Shown: piece after piece, positions 53,189-62,942 of the stretch
How positions within the stretch are numbered: position 1 is the first letter of the stretch
Layout: the number at the start of each line of letters is the position of its first letter
Position numbers and translations under genes: made by a program
Assembly: GCF_006517255.1 (NCBI RefSeq)
Contig: NZ_CP041185.1
Span: 992,001 to 1,056,000, forward strand
DNA length: 64,000 nucleotides
DNA from: Janthinobacterium tructae
Lineage (GTDB): Bacteria; Pseudomonadota; Gammaproteobacteria; Burkholderiales; Burkholderiaceae_D
Reading direction: 5' to 3'
The notes under the pieces: generated by a model
What the model was told of the DNA's origin: nothing
Seen by the model: only the letters and a program-made list of their open reading frames with translations
Database searches by the model: none

Positions 53189-54255
53189 GGTCGTTGCGGC
53201 AACGCGGCCTTGGCGCAGGCCAGCATTTGATTGCCCGCTTCGGCCAGTGCCGTATCCGATTCCGCCTGCAAGACCCTGCCCCTGGTGTTCTGGTCATCGT
53301 AACTGCCCAGCATGGCTGCATACAGCGAGGCCTGGTCCTGCACGCTGCGGGAATTGCCGGGCGCGGCAGGGATGCCGATGCTGAAGTAGCTGTACAGTCC
53401 GCCAACCTGTTTCTTGTGCAGCCATTCCATCAATTGCACGATGCGGTACTGTTCCAGCAGGCTCAGCTCGCTGACATTCACGCTGGACAAGGTGTAATAC
53501 AGTTCCAATCGGGCCATCCAGTTGCCCTTTGCGCCGGCCGCCACCAGCGCATCCCAGGCGGGGCCGGAGCGCACCTTGCGCACGTCGCGCGGCGCGCCTA
53601 TCCAGGCGTCAACAGCCGCCTGGTCCGGCACGGGACCGTAGTGGTCCGGCGCGCGGCAGACGAACTGGCGCGCATCTGGCCCGCCATCCTTGAGCGCGTT
53701 GCTAATCTGCGCGGCTACCTTGTCGCCGATGCGCAGCAGGCGCGTGCCATAGCTTTCCAGGGTCCAGCTCGAAGGTACGCGCCCCAGCCAGGCCAGTGCA
53801 TCGTCGTTGGCCCTGGCCGCCACGGCATAGGCGGCGATTTTGGCCTGCATCTTGACGTCTTTCTGCTGCTCCGCCAGCTTGAGCGCATCCTGCTCTTCAT
53901 CATAGCGGCTCGTGGTTTTGGCCAGTTGCATGCATTGCTGGAAGGCGTCAGGCGCACCCTGCCAGCATTCGGCGGGCACCTTCAGTTGCCAGCGCATGCT
54001 GACGGTTTTCAAGATATAGTTTTCTTCGCCCTCTTCCCCCTTGACGTAGGCGCGGCCGTCCGCCTTCGTCACGCCTTTTGTCAGCTGCTTGCCGCCAACC
54101 GTGCTCCAGGTATACGGGTCATCGTCTTGCGGCACGCCGGGCACGGCGTACAGGGTCAGGTAGTGGCCGGTAGCGGCAGGCGCATCGGCCGCATGGCACA
54201 GCGGCGACAGCAGGGATAAGGTCAGCAAAGTACTTCCAGGTATCAGTTTCAGCAT
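53185..54255 (-). CDS. hypothetical secreted protein
   Basis: A 356-residue protein with an N-terminal hydrophobic signal segment ([22 protein letters not shown]). The body has a '[29 protein letters not shown]' like helical part and cysteine-rich ends, but no known family. The start at 54255 is chosen for the signal peptide; an ATG at 54363 would be longer. It ends by overlapping the chemoreceptor's end. Confidence 0.6.
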   Translation of the reverse strand: MLKLIPGSTLLTLSLLSPLCHAADAPAATGHYLTLYAVPGVPQDDDPYTWSTVGGKQLTKGVTKADGRAYVKGEEGEENYILKTVSMRWQLKVPAECWQGAPDAFQQCMQLAKTTSRYDEEQDALKLAEQQKDVKMQAKIAAYAVAARANDDALAWLGRVPSSWTLESYGTRLLRIGDKVAAQISNALKDGGPDARQFVCRAPDHYGPVPDQAAVDAWIGAPRDVRKVRSGPAWDALVAAGAKGNWMARLELYYTLSSVNVSELSLLEQYRIVQLMEWLHKKQVGGLYSYFSIGIPAAPGNSRSVQDQASLYAAMLGSYDDQNTRGRVLQAESDTALAEAGNQMLACAKAALPQRP

Positions 54256-54265
54256 GCAGCAATCG

Positions 54266-54697
54266 TCAATGAAGGTCGGTATGGCAGGCGCAGTCGTGGC
54301 CGCTGGCGGCCTCGGACAGGTTTTGCAGAATCGCGCAGTCTTGCGACGGCTGCGGCTGGTCACACTGGTGGCGCAGGGTCACCAGTTGCTGCTGCAGGGT
54401 TTGCAAATTCGCCATCTGCTCGGCAATGCGCAGGATATGGTGGTCGAGCAGCTCATTGACGCTCTGGCAGCCTTCGGCCGGGTTGTTCTTAAATTCCAGC
54501 AAGGCGCGGATATCGGTCAAACCGATCTGCAGCGAGCGGCAATGGCGGATGAATTGCAGCCGCTCCTGGTGTTCTTCGCGGTATTCGCGGTAGCCGGCGC
54601 TGTTGCGCCCCGGTTCCTGCAGCAAGCCCGCCTTTTCATAGTAACGCACGGTTTCGACGTCACAATCTGTCCGTTTGGCTAGTTCTCCGATACGCAT
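54266..54697 (-). CDS. cadR: Cd/Pb/Zn-responsive MerR-family regulator CadR-like
   Basis: A 143-residue regulator: RIGELAKRTDCDVETVRYYEKAGLLQEPGRN is the MerR helix-turn-helix. A conserved Cys in the 70s (PAEGCQSVNELLDHHIL) and a C-terminal GHDCACHTDLH tail resemble the metal ligands of CadR/PbrR. It is divergent from the P1B ATPase; the MerR-type promoter 54733-54763 lies between. Confidence 0.92.
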   Translation of the reverse strand: MRIGELAKRTDCDVETVRYYEKAGLLQEPGRNSAGYREYREEHQERLQFIRHCRSLQIGLTDIRALLEFKNNPAEGCQSVNELLDHHILRIAEQMANLQTLQQQLVTLRHQCDQPQPSQDCAILQNLSEAASGHDCACHTDLH

Positions 54698-54732
54698 GGC
54701 ATCCCCTTTTCATTCTTTCTTGCACATTCCGC

Positions 54733-54763
54733 TTGACCCTGTAGCGACTACAGGGTTTCTAAT
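54733..54763 (+). promoter_or_regulatory. CadR-regulated promoter of cadA
   Basis: -35 TTGACC (54733-54738) and -10 TCTAAT (54758-54763) are separated by 19 bp, with a perfect 9-bp dyad ACCCTGTAG-N3-CTACAGGGT in the spacer. This is the classical MerR-family metal promoter. Confidence 0.9.
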
Positions 54764-54796
54764 GGAAGCATACACGAAACCGGAAGGACGAATGCG

Positions 54797-57067
54797 ATGC
54801 CGCACGATAGCCACGATCACACCCACGAGCATAAGCATGACCATGCGCAAGACGCCAAGCCCAGCCACGGCGGCTGTTGTTCGCACAGTCACGCCGCCCC
54901 CGCTGGCGACACCGCGCCAGTGCTGCCCAGCGCCCCCATCGCCGGCGCGAGCACGGCCAAATACCGCATCGCCAACATGGATTGCCCCACGGAAGAGCGC
55001 TTGATCCGCAACAAGCTGGCCACGATGGCGGGCGTGGTGGGCCTCGATTTCAACTTGATGAACCGCGTGCTCGACGTGCACCACACCCTGCCTACACTGG
55101 CCACGGTGGAAGCGGCCCTGCACGGCATCGGCATGCAGGCCATTCCCATGGAAGCGGACGCGGTCGTCGCGCGCGACCCGAATGAAGGCAGCCTGAGCAG
55201 CGTGCAAAAAGGCATGCTGGTGGTCTCCGGCCTGGCTGCGGCGGGCGCCGAGGCGCTGGCGTGGACCACGCATGTAGACAGTTCGCCCCTCGTCATCGCC
55301 CTGGCCCTGCTGTCGATCGCCACGGGCGGCTGGCCGACCCTGAAAAAGGGCTGGATCGCCCTGAAAACCTTCACACTGAACATCAACTTCCTGATGAGCC
55401 TGGCAGTCTTCGGCGCCATCGCCATCGGCCAGTGGCCGGAAGCGGCCATGGTCATCTTCCTGTTCGCCATCGCCGAGCTGATCGAAGGCTTGTCGCTGAA
55501 CCGCGCGCGCAACGCCGTGCACAGCCTGATGCAACTGGCGCCCGACACGGCGACGGTCGCCGACGCCAGTGGCGCCTGGCAGCCAGTACCCGTCGCCACG
55601 GTGGCCATCGGCGCGACTATGCGCGTGAAACCGGGCGAGCGCATCGCGCTCGACGGCGTGGTGGCCAGCGGCGCATCGTCCGTCAACCAGGCGCCGATCA
55701 CGGGCGAAAGCATGCCGGTGGACAAGGCCGTGGGCGACGTCGTGTATGCGGGCACCATCAATGAACGGGGCTTGCTCGACGTCACCGTGACGGCCAACAG
55801 CGGCAACAGCACGCTGGCGAAAATCGTCAAGGTCATCGAGGAAACCCAGGGCAAGCAGGCGCCCACGCAGCGCTTTGTCGACAATTTTGCGCGCTACTAC
55901 ACGCCCGCCGTCGTCGTCTTCGCCATTCTGGTGGCCGTGCTGCCGCCGCTGCTGCTGGGCCAGCCCTTCATGGCCTGGGTGTATAAAGCGCTGGTGATGC
56001 TGGTGATCGCCTGCCCGTGCGCGCTGGTCATTTCCACGCCCGTGACCGTGGTCAGCGGCCTGACGGCGGCCGCGCGCCGCGGCATTTTGGTGAAAGGCGG
56101 ACAATTCCTGGAAACCGGTTATCGGATCAAGGCCATCGCCGTCGACAAGACGGGCACCCTGACCATGGGCAAACCGGCCGTGACGGACGTGGTGGCCTTG
56201 GAAGGCAGCGACCGCGACGCCATCTTGCTGCTGGCCGCCAGCCTGGACGCCAACTCCGCCCACCCGCTGGCCGCCGCCATCGTCAAGGCGGGTCCGCCCG
56301 CCGGCAGCCACTTGCCCGTGACCCAGTTTGCCGCCCTGCATGGGCGCGGCGTGCAAGGCACTATCGATGGCCAGACCTATTATCTGGGCAATGCGCGCCT
56401 GATGACGGAATTGAAGCTCTTGACGCCTGAGCTGCAAGCCATCCTGGCGCGGCTGGAACAGCAAGCGTACACGGCCATGGTGCTGGCCAGCCCGGCCGGC
56501 GCGCTGGGCGTGATTGCCGTGGCCGACGTGCTGCGTCCCACGGCGGCGGCGGCCATCGCCAGATTGAATGCGCTGGGCGTGACCACCGTGATGCTGACGG
56601 GAGACAACTTGCTGACGGCGCAGCGCATCGCGGCCGAGGTGGGCGTCAGCCTGGTCAAGGCGGAATTGCTGCCGGAAAACAAGCTCGATGAAATCAAGGC
56701 CTTGCAGCAGCAGTTCGGCGTGGTGGCCATGCTCGGTGACGGCGTCAACGACGCCCCGGCCCTGGCGCAGGCCGACATCGGCTTTGCCATGGGTGCGGCC
56801 GGCAGCGACACGGCCATCGAAACGGCGGACGTGGCCCTGATGGATGATGAACTGGGCAAGTTGCCCGAATTCATCAGCCTGAGCCAGCGCACGCGCAGCA
56901 TCCTCGTGCAAAACATCAGCTTTGCCATCGGCATCAAGGCCGTCTTCTTCGGCCTGGCCCTGGCCGGCATGGCGACCCTGTGGATGGCCGTGTTCGCGGA
57001 CGTGGGCGCCAGCCTGCTGGTGGTGGCCAACGGGCTGCGCTTGCTACGCAATAACAAGCAAGCATAG
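54797..57067 (+). CDS. cadA: P1B-type heavy-metal (Cd/Zn/Pb) exporting ATPase
   Basis: A 756-residue pump. An N-terminal His-rich tail (HDSHDHTHEHKHDH) and GGCCSHSH precede an HMA-type domain with NMDCPTEE (about residue 70). The CPC signature (LVIACPCALVISTP), phosphorylation Asp450 in DKTGTLT, and GDGVNDAP follow. Under CadR control it exports divalent soft metals. Confidence 0.95.
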   Translation: MPHDSHDHTHEHKHDHAQDAKPSHGGCCSHSHAAPAGDTAPVLPSAPIAGASTAKYRIANMDCPTEERLIRNKLATMAGVVGLDFNLMNRVLDVHHTLPTLATVEAALHGIGMQAIPMEADAVVARDPNEGSLSSVQKGMLVVSGLAAAGAEALAWTTHVDSSPLVIALALLSIATGGWPTLKKGWIALKTFTLNINFLMSLAVFGAIAIGQWPEAAMVIFLFAIAELIEGLSLNRARNAVHSLMQLAPDTATVADASGAWQPVPVATVAIGATMRVKPGERIALDGVVASGASSVNQAPITGESMPVDKAVGDVVYAGTINERGLLDVTVTANSGNSTLAKIVKVIEETQGKQAPTQRFVDNFARYYTPAVVVFAILVAVLPPLLLGQPFMAWVYKALVMLVIACPCALVISTPVTVVSGLTAAARRGILVKGGQFLETGYRIKAIAVDKTGTLTMGKPAVTDVVALEGSDRDAILLLAASLDANSAHPLAAAIVKAGPPAGSHLPVTQFAALHGRGVQGTIDGQTYYLGNARLMTELKLLTPELQAILARLEQQAYTAMVLASPAGALGVIAVADVLRPTAAAAIARLNALGVTTVMLTGDNLLTAQRIAAEVGVSLVKAELLPENKLDEIKALQQQFGVVAMLGDGVNDAPALAQADIGFAMGAAGSDTAIETADVALMDDELGKLPEFISLSQRTRSILVQNISFAIGIKAVFFGLALAGMATLWMAVFADVGASLLVVANGLRLLRNNKQA

Positions 57068-57111
57068 TCCCACGCAGAAATATTTCCATCTGGACAATTG
57101 CTGTAAAAAAC

Positions 57112-57150
57112 GCTACTTTGGCGGCTGATCTCCAACTTCGCCAAAGTAGC
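57112..57150 (+). promoter_or_regulatory. 12-bp inverted repeat at the start of the hydrolase gene
   Basis: GCTACTTTGGCG and CGCCAAAGTAGC are perfect arms around a 15-base loop, ending two bases before the ATG at 57153. No Shine-Dalgarno precedes this ATG, and any ribosome site would be inside the right arm. It may end cadA transcription and/or gate translation of the hydrolase. Confidence 0.6.
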
Positions 57151-57152
57151 CG

Positions 57153-58592
57153 ATGACCTTCCTGCCCCGTTTGACCCTGCTGGCCACTCTGCTGGCTGGC
57201 ACCTCCCTGCACGCCGAACCGATGTTTTTCACGCCCTGCTCCGATACGGCCGCTCCCGGCAGCCTGTGCTCGGGCTTGAACGTGCCCGGCAGCTACGATG
57301 CCCAGGGCCGCGCCGTCGGCGAGGCGGACGCCATGCACGTCTTCGTGCGCAAGTTTGCCGCCGACGTGCCTGCCGGCAAGCCCGTCAAGGGCACTGTGTG
57401 GCTGGTGGCGGGCGGTCCGGGCGAATCGGGCGCCTCGTTCTACAGCCTGCTGCCCACCTTGCGCCGCAGCTTTCCCGGCTTTGAATTCCTGATCCCCGAC
57501 CATCGCGGCACGGGCCATTCGTCACGCCTGTGCAAGGTGGAGGAATCCGAACAAAGCCCCGGCGGCCGCGCGCTGGCGGGCGCCGAATGGGCCAGCTGCT
57601 TTATGGGCATCAATCTGATGCCGGAATACGCGGCGCAGTTTTCCATCACGACGGCCGCGCGCGACTTGAAGGCCTTGATCGAAGGCGAACGGAGCAAGAA
57701 CAAAGCGCCCGTGTATGTATACAGTGTGTCGTACGGCACGCAGCTGGTCTTGCGCACCTTGCAGCTGGGGCCGCTGCCCGTCAAGGGCGTCATTTTTGAT
57801 TCGCTGGTGCCGCCGCAAACGGATGCGCGCTGGGACTTGAGCCAGCGCTCGCAGGTGGTCAATCAGGTCGGCATGCAGGTGCTGTCCAACTGCGATGCGG
57901 ACCCGGCTTGCCACGCGGCACTGGGTGAACCGGCCGAAACCTTGTACCGGCGCGTGCTGGACAAGGCGCAAGCCGACCCCGCCGCGCTGGCGAAGATTCC
58001 GGGCAAGAACCTGAAAAACTTCCTCGGTGGCATGCTCGACGTGCCGGCCGCGCGCGCACGCATCGCGTATCTGCTGCGCGACCTGGACCAGGGCGGCGAA
58101 ACGGAACTGGCGGCCGTGCGCGCCACGCTGACGCAGGCGGCGGCCGGGCTGGGCAGCTATCCCCAGTCGCCGCTGTCGATACCGCTGGTCAGCATCATCA
58201 GCAATTCGGAAAACAATCTGCAGCCATCGTTGCGCCCTGGCTGGACGACCGCCGACCTCGACCGCGAAGAGGCGGACTTGCTGTTTACCAGCCCCCTGCC
58301 GCGTATCCTGCTCGGCGGCGGCTTGCCGACCTACGCGCGCGATAGCTACTTCGGCGCTTTGCCGGCGAAAGTGCCGCCGATGCTGGTGCTGCAGGGAACC
58401 CTGGACCCGAAGACGCCGTACGCGGGCGCGCAGGCGCAAGCGCAGGCTTTGACGCAAAGCAAGGCCGGCAAGGTGGCCCTGTCCACCGTACACAACGCCC
58501 CGCATTTCATTTTATGGACGGCGCCCGCCTGCTTTGAACAGGCCAGCACCCGCTTTATTGCCGGCAAGACGGCGCAGGATTGCACGCTGTAG
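57153..58592 (+). CDS. secreted alpha/beta hydrolase (tripeptidyl aminopeptidase-like)
   Basis: A 479-residue S33-type hydrolase with a signal peptide (LPRLTLLATLLAGTSLHA). GGPGESG forms the oxyanion region, the nucleophile is in VYSVSYGTQL, and a C-terminal APHFILW contains the catalytic His. Preceded by the hairpin at 57112-57150 and lacking a visible Shine-Dalgarno. Likely cleaves short peptides. Confidence 0.88.
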   Translation: MTFLPRLTLLATLLAGTSLHAEPMFFTPCSDTAAPGSLCSGLNVPGSYDAQGRAVGEADAMHVFVRKFAADVPAGKPVKGTVWLVAGGPGESGASFYSLLPTLRRSFPGFEFLIPDHRGTGHSSRLCKVEESEQSPGGRALAGAEWASCFMGINLMPEYAAQFSITTAARDLKALIEGERSKNKAPVYVYSVSYGTQLVLRTLQLGPLPVKGVIFDSLVPPQTDARWDLSQRSQVVNQVGMQVLSNCDADPACHAALGEPAETLYRRVLDKAQADPAALAKIPGKNLKNFLGGMLDVPAARARIAYLLRDLDQGGETELAAVRATLTQAAAGLGSYPQSPLSIPLVSIISNSENNLQPSLRPGWTTADLDREEADLLFTSPLPRILLGGGLPTYARDSYFGALPAKVPPMLVLQGTLDPKTPYAGAQAQAQALTQSKAGKVALSTVHNAPHFILWTAPACFEQASTRFIAGKTAQDCTL

Positions 58593-58621
58593 TTTTCAGC
58601 CACTAGATAGAAGAGGACGAT

Positions 58622-59674
58622 ATGCGCATCCCAGGCCTGGCATTGCTGCTGTTATCTTGTTTCGGCGTGGCGCAGGCGGCCTCGCCCGACGTCCCTTCCA
58701 TCTGCGCCTCGCCCGCGCAGCCCGTGCGCGAACAGGGTTACGTGCCAGTCAACGGCATCGAGCAATGGATCACGCTCACGGGCGCCGCCTGCGGCAATCC
58801 CGTGATCCTGTTCATCCATGGCGGTCCGGGAAATGCCTTAAGTCCGTACGCGGATGCCATCTATGCCGGCTGGGAACGCCACTACACGCTGGTGCAATGG
58901 GACCAGCGCGGCGCGGGCATGACGTATGCCAAACAGCGCCCGACGGACGATGTGCCCTTGACGGTGGAACAGATGCGCGACGACGGCATCGCCGTGGCCC
59001 GCTATATCGCGCAGCATCTGGGCCAGCAAAAAGTCATTTTGATGGGCAGTTCCTGGGGATCGATTCTGGGCGTGCACATGGTCAAGGCGCGCCCCGACCT
59101 GTTCCACGCGTATGTCGGCACGGCGCAGGTGGTCAATGCGCGGGACAATGAGAGCGGCATGTACCGGGAAGTGATGGCGCTGGCGCAGGCGGCCGGCGAT
59201 ACCTCCACGGTGGACAAGCTGACGGCGCTCGGTGCGCCGCCATGGATGGACCCGCGCAACTTCGGCATCTTGCGCCGTTTCGACCGCAAATATGAAGGAT
59301 TGGCAACGGATGCACCACCCAGGCACTGGTGGCAGCCGGCGCCGTTCTACGCCACGTCGCAAGCGCTGGCCGCCGCCGAGGCGGCCGATGACTATTCGTA
59401 CATCCAGTTCATCGGCCTGCGCGGCGACGGCATGTTCGCCAAGGTCGACCTGCCCGCGCTGGGCACGCGCTTTGACTTGCCCGTGTTTTTCATCATGGGC
59501 GAAGCGGACTTGCTGACCTCGCCCGCCATCGCGCGCACGTATTTCGACAGCATCACGGCGCCGGCCAAGGATTTTACCCTGGTGAAACGCGCCGGGCACG
59601 ACCCCAACCAGGCCGTGCACGACGCCCAATGGACCGTCTTGCGCGACAAGGTGGCGCCGCTGCTGAAGCGCTGA
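58622..59674 (+). CDS. secreted alpha/beta hydrolase (proline iminopeptidase-like)
   Basis: A 350-residue hydrolase with a short signal (LALLLLSCFGVAQA). HGGPGNALSPYAD matches the proline iminopeptidase oxyanion motif, the nucleophile elbow is GSSWGSILG, and the His is in AGHDPNQ. It is 29 bp after the previous hydrolase with AGAGGA, so both are probably co-expressed for peptide use. Confidence 0.9.
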   Translation: MRIPGLALLLLSCFGVAQAASPDVPSICASPAQPVREQGYVPVNGIEQWITLTGAACGNPVILFIHGGPGNALSPYADAIYAGWERHYTLVQWDQRGAGMTYAKQRPTDDVPLTVEQMRDDGIAVARYIAQHLGQQKVILMGSSWGSILGVHMVKARPDLFHAYVGTAQVVNARDNESGMYREVMALAQAAGDTSTVDKLTALGAPPWMDPRNFGILRRFDRKYEGLATDAPPRHWWQPAPFYATSQALAAAEAADDYSYIQFIGLRGDGMFAKVDLPALGTRFDLPVFFIMGEADLLTSPAIARTYFDSITAPAKDFTLVKRAGHDPNQAVHDAQWTVLRDKVAPLLKR

Positions 59675-59678
59675 TCCG

Positions 59679-61172
59679 TTAAACCGAGATCGCCCTGCGC
59701 GCCCGCAGATGCAGGTGGCGAATCGCCATGGCCGAGACCATCAAAATGCCGGACGCCGTGGCCAGCACGACAATAAACGCCTTGTCGAAGGCCGAACGGG
59801 CCAGTTCCGACACTTGCAAGCCCAGTTCGGCCGGCAATTGCTCGGCGGCCAGCAGCGCCGCATCGAGGGTGTCATGGGCATTCGGCAACAGGCCCGCGCT
59901 TTCCGGGATCACCAGGGTGGCGCTGTAGACGGCCGACAGAATCGTGCCCAGCACCGTGACGCCGATGACGGCGCCCAGCTCGTACGACACTTCCTCAATC
60001 GAGGCGGCCATGCCGGCTTGCTGCGGCGCCACGTTGAGCATCACGGCGCTCGACGCGGCCGTCATGACGGCGCCCAGGCCCAGGCCCAGGATCATCAGGC
60101 TGGCCACTTGCGCCGACACGGCGGCGTCATGCAGCACCAGATACGAGGCCATGCCGATACCGGACAGCAGCAGCGAACCCCACAGGACCTTGGCCTTGTC
60201 GGCGCGCGGCAGCATGAAACCCGTCAACGGACCGGCAAACACGGACGCCAGCGGCAGCGGCAACAGCAGCAAGCCCGCCTCCAGCGGCGACAATTCCCGC
60301 ACCAGCTGCATGTGCTGGCTCAGCGCCAGTTCCATGCCGATCAGGGCGGCCGAGGCCACCATGGCGGCAGCGACGGCGCTGGAAAACGGCAGTTCGCGGA
60401 ACAGGGCGAAGTCGATCAGCGGCTTGGCCTGGCGCTTCTGGCGGCGCACGAATTTGAGCATGAAGAAGGCGCCCACGGCGAACGAGGCGGCCGCCAGCGC
60501 ATACGACGGTTGCGACTTGCCCAGCTCCTTGATCGCATACACGCCACCAAGCAGACCCATCATGATTTGCAGCGAACCCTTCAAGTCCCACGGCTTGTCG
60601 CGGTTACCAGCCCGTTTCGGCAGGACGACGGCGGCCAGCACCAGGGTCAGCAACACGATGGGCACGTTGATCAGGAAGACGGAACCCCACCAGTAATGTT
60701 CCATCAGGAAACCACCGAGCACGGGGCCAAACGCGGCGCCGCCCGAGGCAATCGCCGCCCACACGCCGATGGCGAACGAGCGCTCGCGGTTATCGGTAAA
60801 CGTCAGGCGGATGATGGACAAGGTGGCCGGCATCATCAGCGCGGCGCCGATGGCCAGCAGCACGCGGGCAAAGATCAGCCATTCCGGCGCGGGCGAAAAC
60901 GCGGCGCACAGCGAGGCGATGCCGAACACGGCCAGGCCGGCGAGGAAAACGGGTTTGTGGCTCAAACGGTCACCGAGGGTGCCGAGGCCGGGCAGCAAGC
61001 CGGAGACGACCAGCGCGTAGACGTTGATGATCCACAATTTTTGCGAAGAGGATGCCTGCAAGTCGCGCGTCAGCGCGGGCAAGGCGGTGTAGAGCACGGT
61101 CATGTCGACCACGATCAGGAATAAGGCGCTGGAGACGATGGCCAGCGTCAGCCATTTTTTCATTGGATGCAT
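59679..61172 (-). CDS. MFS multidrug exporter, DHA2 family
   Basis: A 497-residue transporter with 14 predicted helices. The DHA2 signature VVDMTVLYTALPALTRDLQ and motif GTLGDRLSHKPVFLAG are present near the N-terminus. Similar to SmvA/QacA-type quaternary-ammonium exporters. Start taken as ATG 61172; TTG 61178 and ATG 61163 are alternatives. No adjacent TetR regulator. Confidence 0.9.
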   Translation of the reverse strand: MHPMKKWLTLAIVSSALFLIVVDMTVLYTALPALTRDLQASSSQKLWIINVYALVVSGLLPGLGTLGDRLSHKPVFLAGLAVFGIASLCAAFSPAPEWLIFARVLLAIGAALMMPATLSIIRLTFTDNRERSFAIGVWAAIASGGAAFGPVLGGFLMEHYWWGSVFLINVPIVLLTLVLAAVVLPKRAGNRDKPWDLKGSLQIMMGLLGGVYAIKELGKSQPSYALAAASFAVGAFFMLKFVRRQKRQAKPLIDFALFRELPFSSAVAAAMVASAALIGMELALSQHMQLVRELSPLEAGLLLLPLPLASVFAGPLTGFMLPRADKAKVLWGSLLLSGIGMASYLVLHDAAVSAQVASLMILGLGLGAVMTAASSAVMLNVAPQQAGMAASIEEVSYELGAVIGVTVLGTILSAVYSATLVIPESAGLLPNAHDTLDAALLAAEQLPAELGLQVSELARSAFDKAFIVVLATASGILMVSAMAIRHLHLRARRAISV

Positions 61173-61291
61173 AAACAACTCATGGATTTTAGTGTAACTT
61201 TTAACAACTATCGGTATGGATAAATTTGGTGCTGCGCAAATATTTACGTTCCAGGCTGCAACGGGCCTGGGCTTGTCGGGGGCGGCGGGCG

Positions 61292-61870
61292 TCAGCCACG
61301 GTCGCCATCCTTGTCATCCACCGCGGCGGACATTGCGTCAAGTTCGCGCAGCATGACGACGGACACTTGTTTGAAACCGCGGCCCTGGAAGAATTGTTGC
61401 GCCGTCAGGTTGTGCGCGCCGCATTCGAGGAACAAGCGGGCGATGCCGTGGCTGCGCAGCTCGTCGGCCACCCACTCCACCAGCTGGCTGCCGATGCCGC
61501 TGCCGCGCACGGCGGGCAGCAAGACCAGGTCGTCCAGCGCGGCGAACGATTTCGAGGCGCGCTGGCGCGTGTCGATGGACACCAGGGCCATGCCGACGAT
61601 GGCGTCACCGGACATGGCGACAGCCAGCAGGGTCGAATCACCATGCGCCCAGTCATGCGACAGGGCGGCGCGGATTTCGCCACGGATGACCTCAGGCAAG
61701 TCCGCGCGCCAGTTGCCGGGCGCATCGGCGCGTTCACCCTGCAGCTCCGAATGGGAGATATAGTCGGCGCTGACGTTATCAAGATATAACTGGCACAGCG
61801 CATCTTCGGCGCTGGCGTCGTGACACCAGGCAAAGCTGATGGCGGGGGAATTGGCTTGGGCGTTTTGCAT
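61292..61870 (-). CDS. GNAT N-acetyltransferase
   Basis: A 192-residue acetyltransferase with the acetyl-CoA-binding segment VLLPAVRGSGIGSQLVEWVADELRSHG (motif A) and FLECGAHNLTAQQFFQGRGFKQ (motif B). Substrate unknown. Start chosen at 61870, near a GAGATCC ribosome-like sequence; 61882 and 61927 are alternatives. Divergent from a LysR gene. Confidence 0.85.
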   Translation of the reverse strand: MQNAQANSPAISFAWCHDASAEDALCQLYLDNVSADYISHSELQGERADAPGNWRADLPEVIRGEIRAALSHDWAHGDSTLLAVAMSGDAIVGMALVSIDTRQRASKSFAALDDLVLLPAVRGSGIGSQLVEWVADELRSHGIARLFLECGAHNLTAQQFFQGRGFKQVSVVMLRELDAMSAAVDDKDGDRG

Positions 61871-61941
61871 GGCGGATCTCATGTTATTGAAGTAGTAAAG
61901 GCATTTTATGTCGCCCCTGAATGGCATTCAAGTTAAAATCC

Positions 61942-61956
61942 ATCTGTAAAACAGAT
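61942..61956. promoter_or_regulatory. short palindrome before the LysR gene
   Basis: ATCTGT-N3-ACAGAT lies 12 bp before the LysR start and 70-85 bp upstream of the divergent acetyltransferase gene. It could be an autoregulatory site. Six-bp arms are short, so this is weak. Confidence 0.35.
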
Positions 61957-61967
61957 AGGTGGATGCC

Positions 61968-62849
61968 ATGCAATGGACTTTGGAACAAATGCGCTACTTT
62001 GAAGCGGCCGTCGCGGCCGGTTCTTTCTCGGGCGCGGCGCGCCGGCTGGGCCGCGCGCAATCGGTGGTCAGCACCTCGATCGGTCTGCTGGAAGCGGAAT
62101 TCGGCGTGGAACTGTTCGACCGCTCGCGCCGCAGCGCCGTGCTGACGGAAGCGGGCAAGGTCATGCACCTGGAAGCGTGCGAACTGCTGCGCCAGGCCGA
62201 GCGCTTGCAACTGCGCGCACAACTGCTGAGCGAAGCGCCCGAAGCACAGCTGACCCTGGCCCTGGACGAAGCCCTGCCCTATTTGGCCATCAGCAAGCTG
62301 GTCAAGGAACTGGCGGCGCGCTACCCGGCGCTGGAACTGGTGATGCTCAACGCCACGGCGTCCGAGGTGGCGCAATACGTGGAGCAGCAGCAAGCCGACG
62401 TGGCCTTTCACTTCGACCGCGGCCCCATCTCGCCCGTGCTGGAACAGCAGCACATCGGCAGCGTGGCGCAAGGCGTGTTCGTGGCCAAAGGCCACGCTAT
62501 GGCGCACGGCCAGGAAGTCAGCCGCAACGAGCTGACCCGCTACCGCCAGCTGATCATGGATTCCGACCTGAACCGCGAACACGCTTTCAGCCCCGCCGTC
62601 TGGTTTTCCGACAGTTTTTACAGTATTGCCGAGATGGTCGCCGATGAGCTGGGCTGGGCGATTTTGCCGCTGAATATCGCCAATTACGATAACTACAAGG
62701 GGTTTTTGCAGGAAGTACCCTGCCCGGCGCTGGCCTTGTCGCGCTTGCCTGTGCGGCGGCTGTCGATCCACGGCAAGAAGCTGAGCGAGACGAGTTTGTG
62801 GCTGACGACGAGGCTGGCGGAGTTGTTGTTGGATGGGCCGAGGGGGTGA
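61968..62849 (+). CDS. LysR-type transcriptional regulator
   Basis: A 293-residue LTTR with N-terminal QMRYFEAAVAAGSFSGAARRLGRAQSVVSTSIGLLEAEFGVELFDRS. Start ATG 61968 preceded by AGGTGGA. It is divergent from the GNAT gene, its most likely target. Confidence 0.9.
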   Translation: MQWTLEQMRYFEAAVAAGSFSGAARRLGRAQSVVSTSIGLLEAEFGVELFDRSRRSAVLTEAGKVMHLEACELLRQAERLQLRAQLLSEAPEAQLTLALDEALPYLAISKLVKELAARYPALELVMLNATASEVAQYVEQQQADVAFHFDRGPISPVLEQQHIGSVAQGVFVAKGHAMAHGQEVSRNELTRYRQLIMDSDLNREHAFSPAVWFSDSFYSIAEMVADELGWAILPLNIANYDNYKGFLQEVPCPALALSRLPVRRLSIHGKKLSETSLWLTTRLAELLLDGPRG

Positions 62850-62942
62850 GTCAAGGAACCGGAGCTTAAGGGTCAATAAGGGGCGAGGTATGGCACAATC
62901 CGCAATGGGCTGAACTTGAATGATTGAAAACAGCTGTATGAA

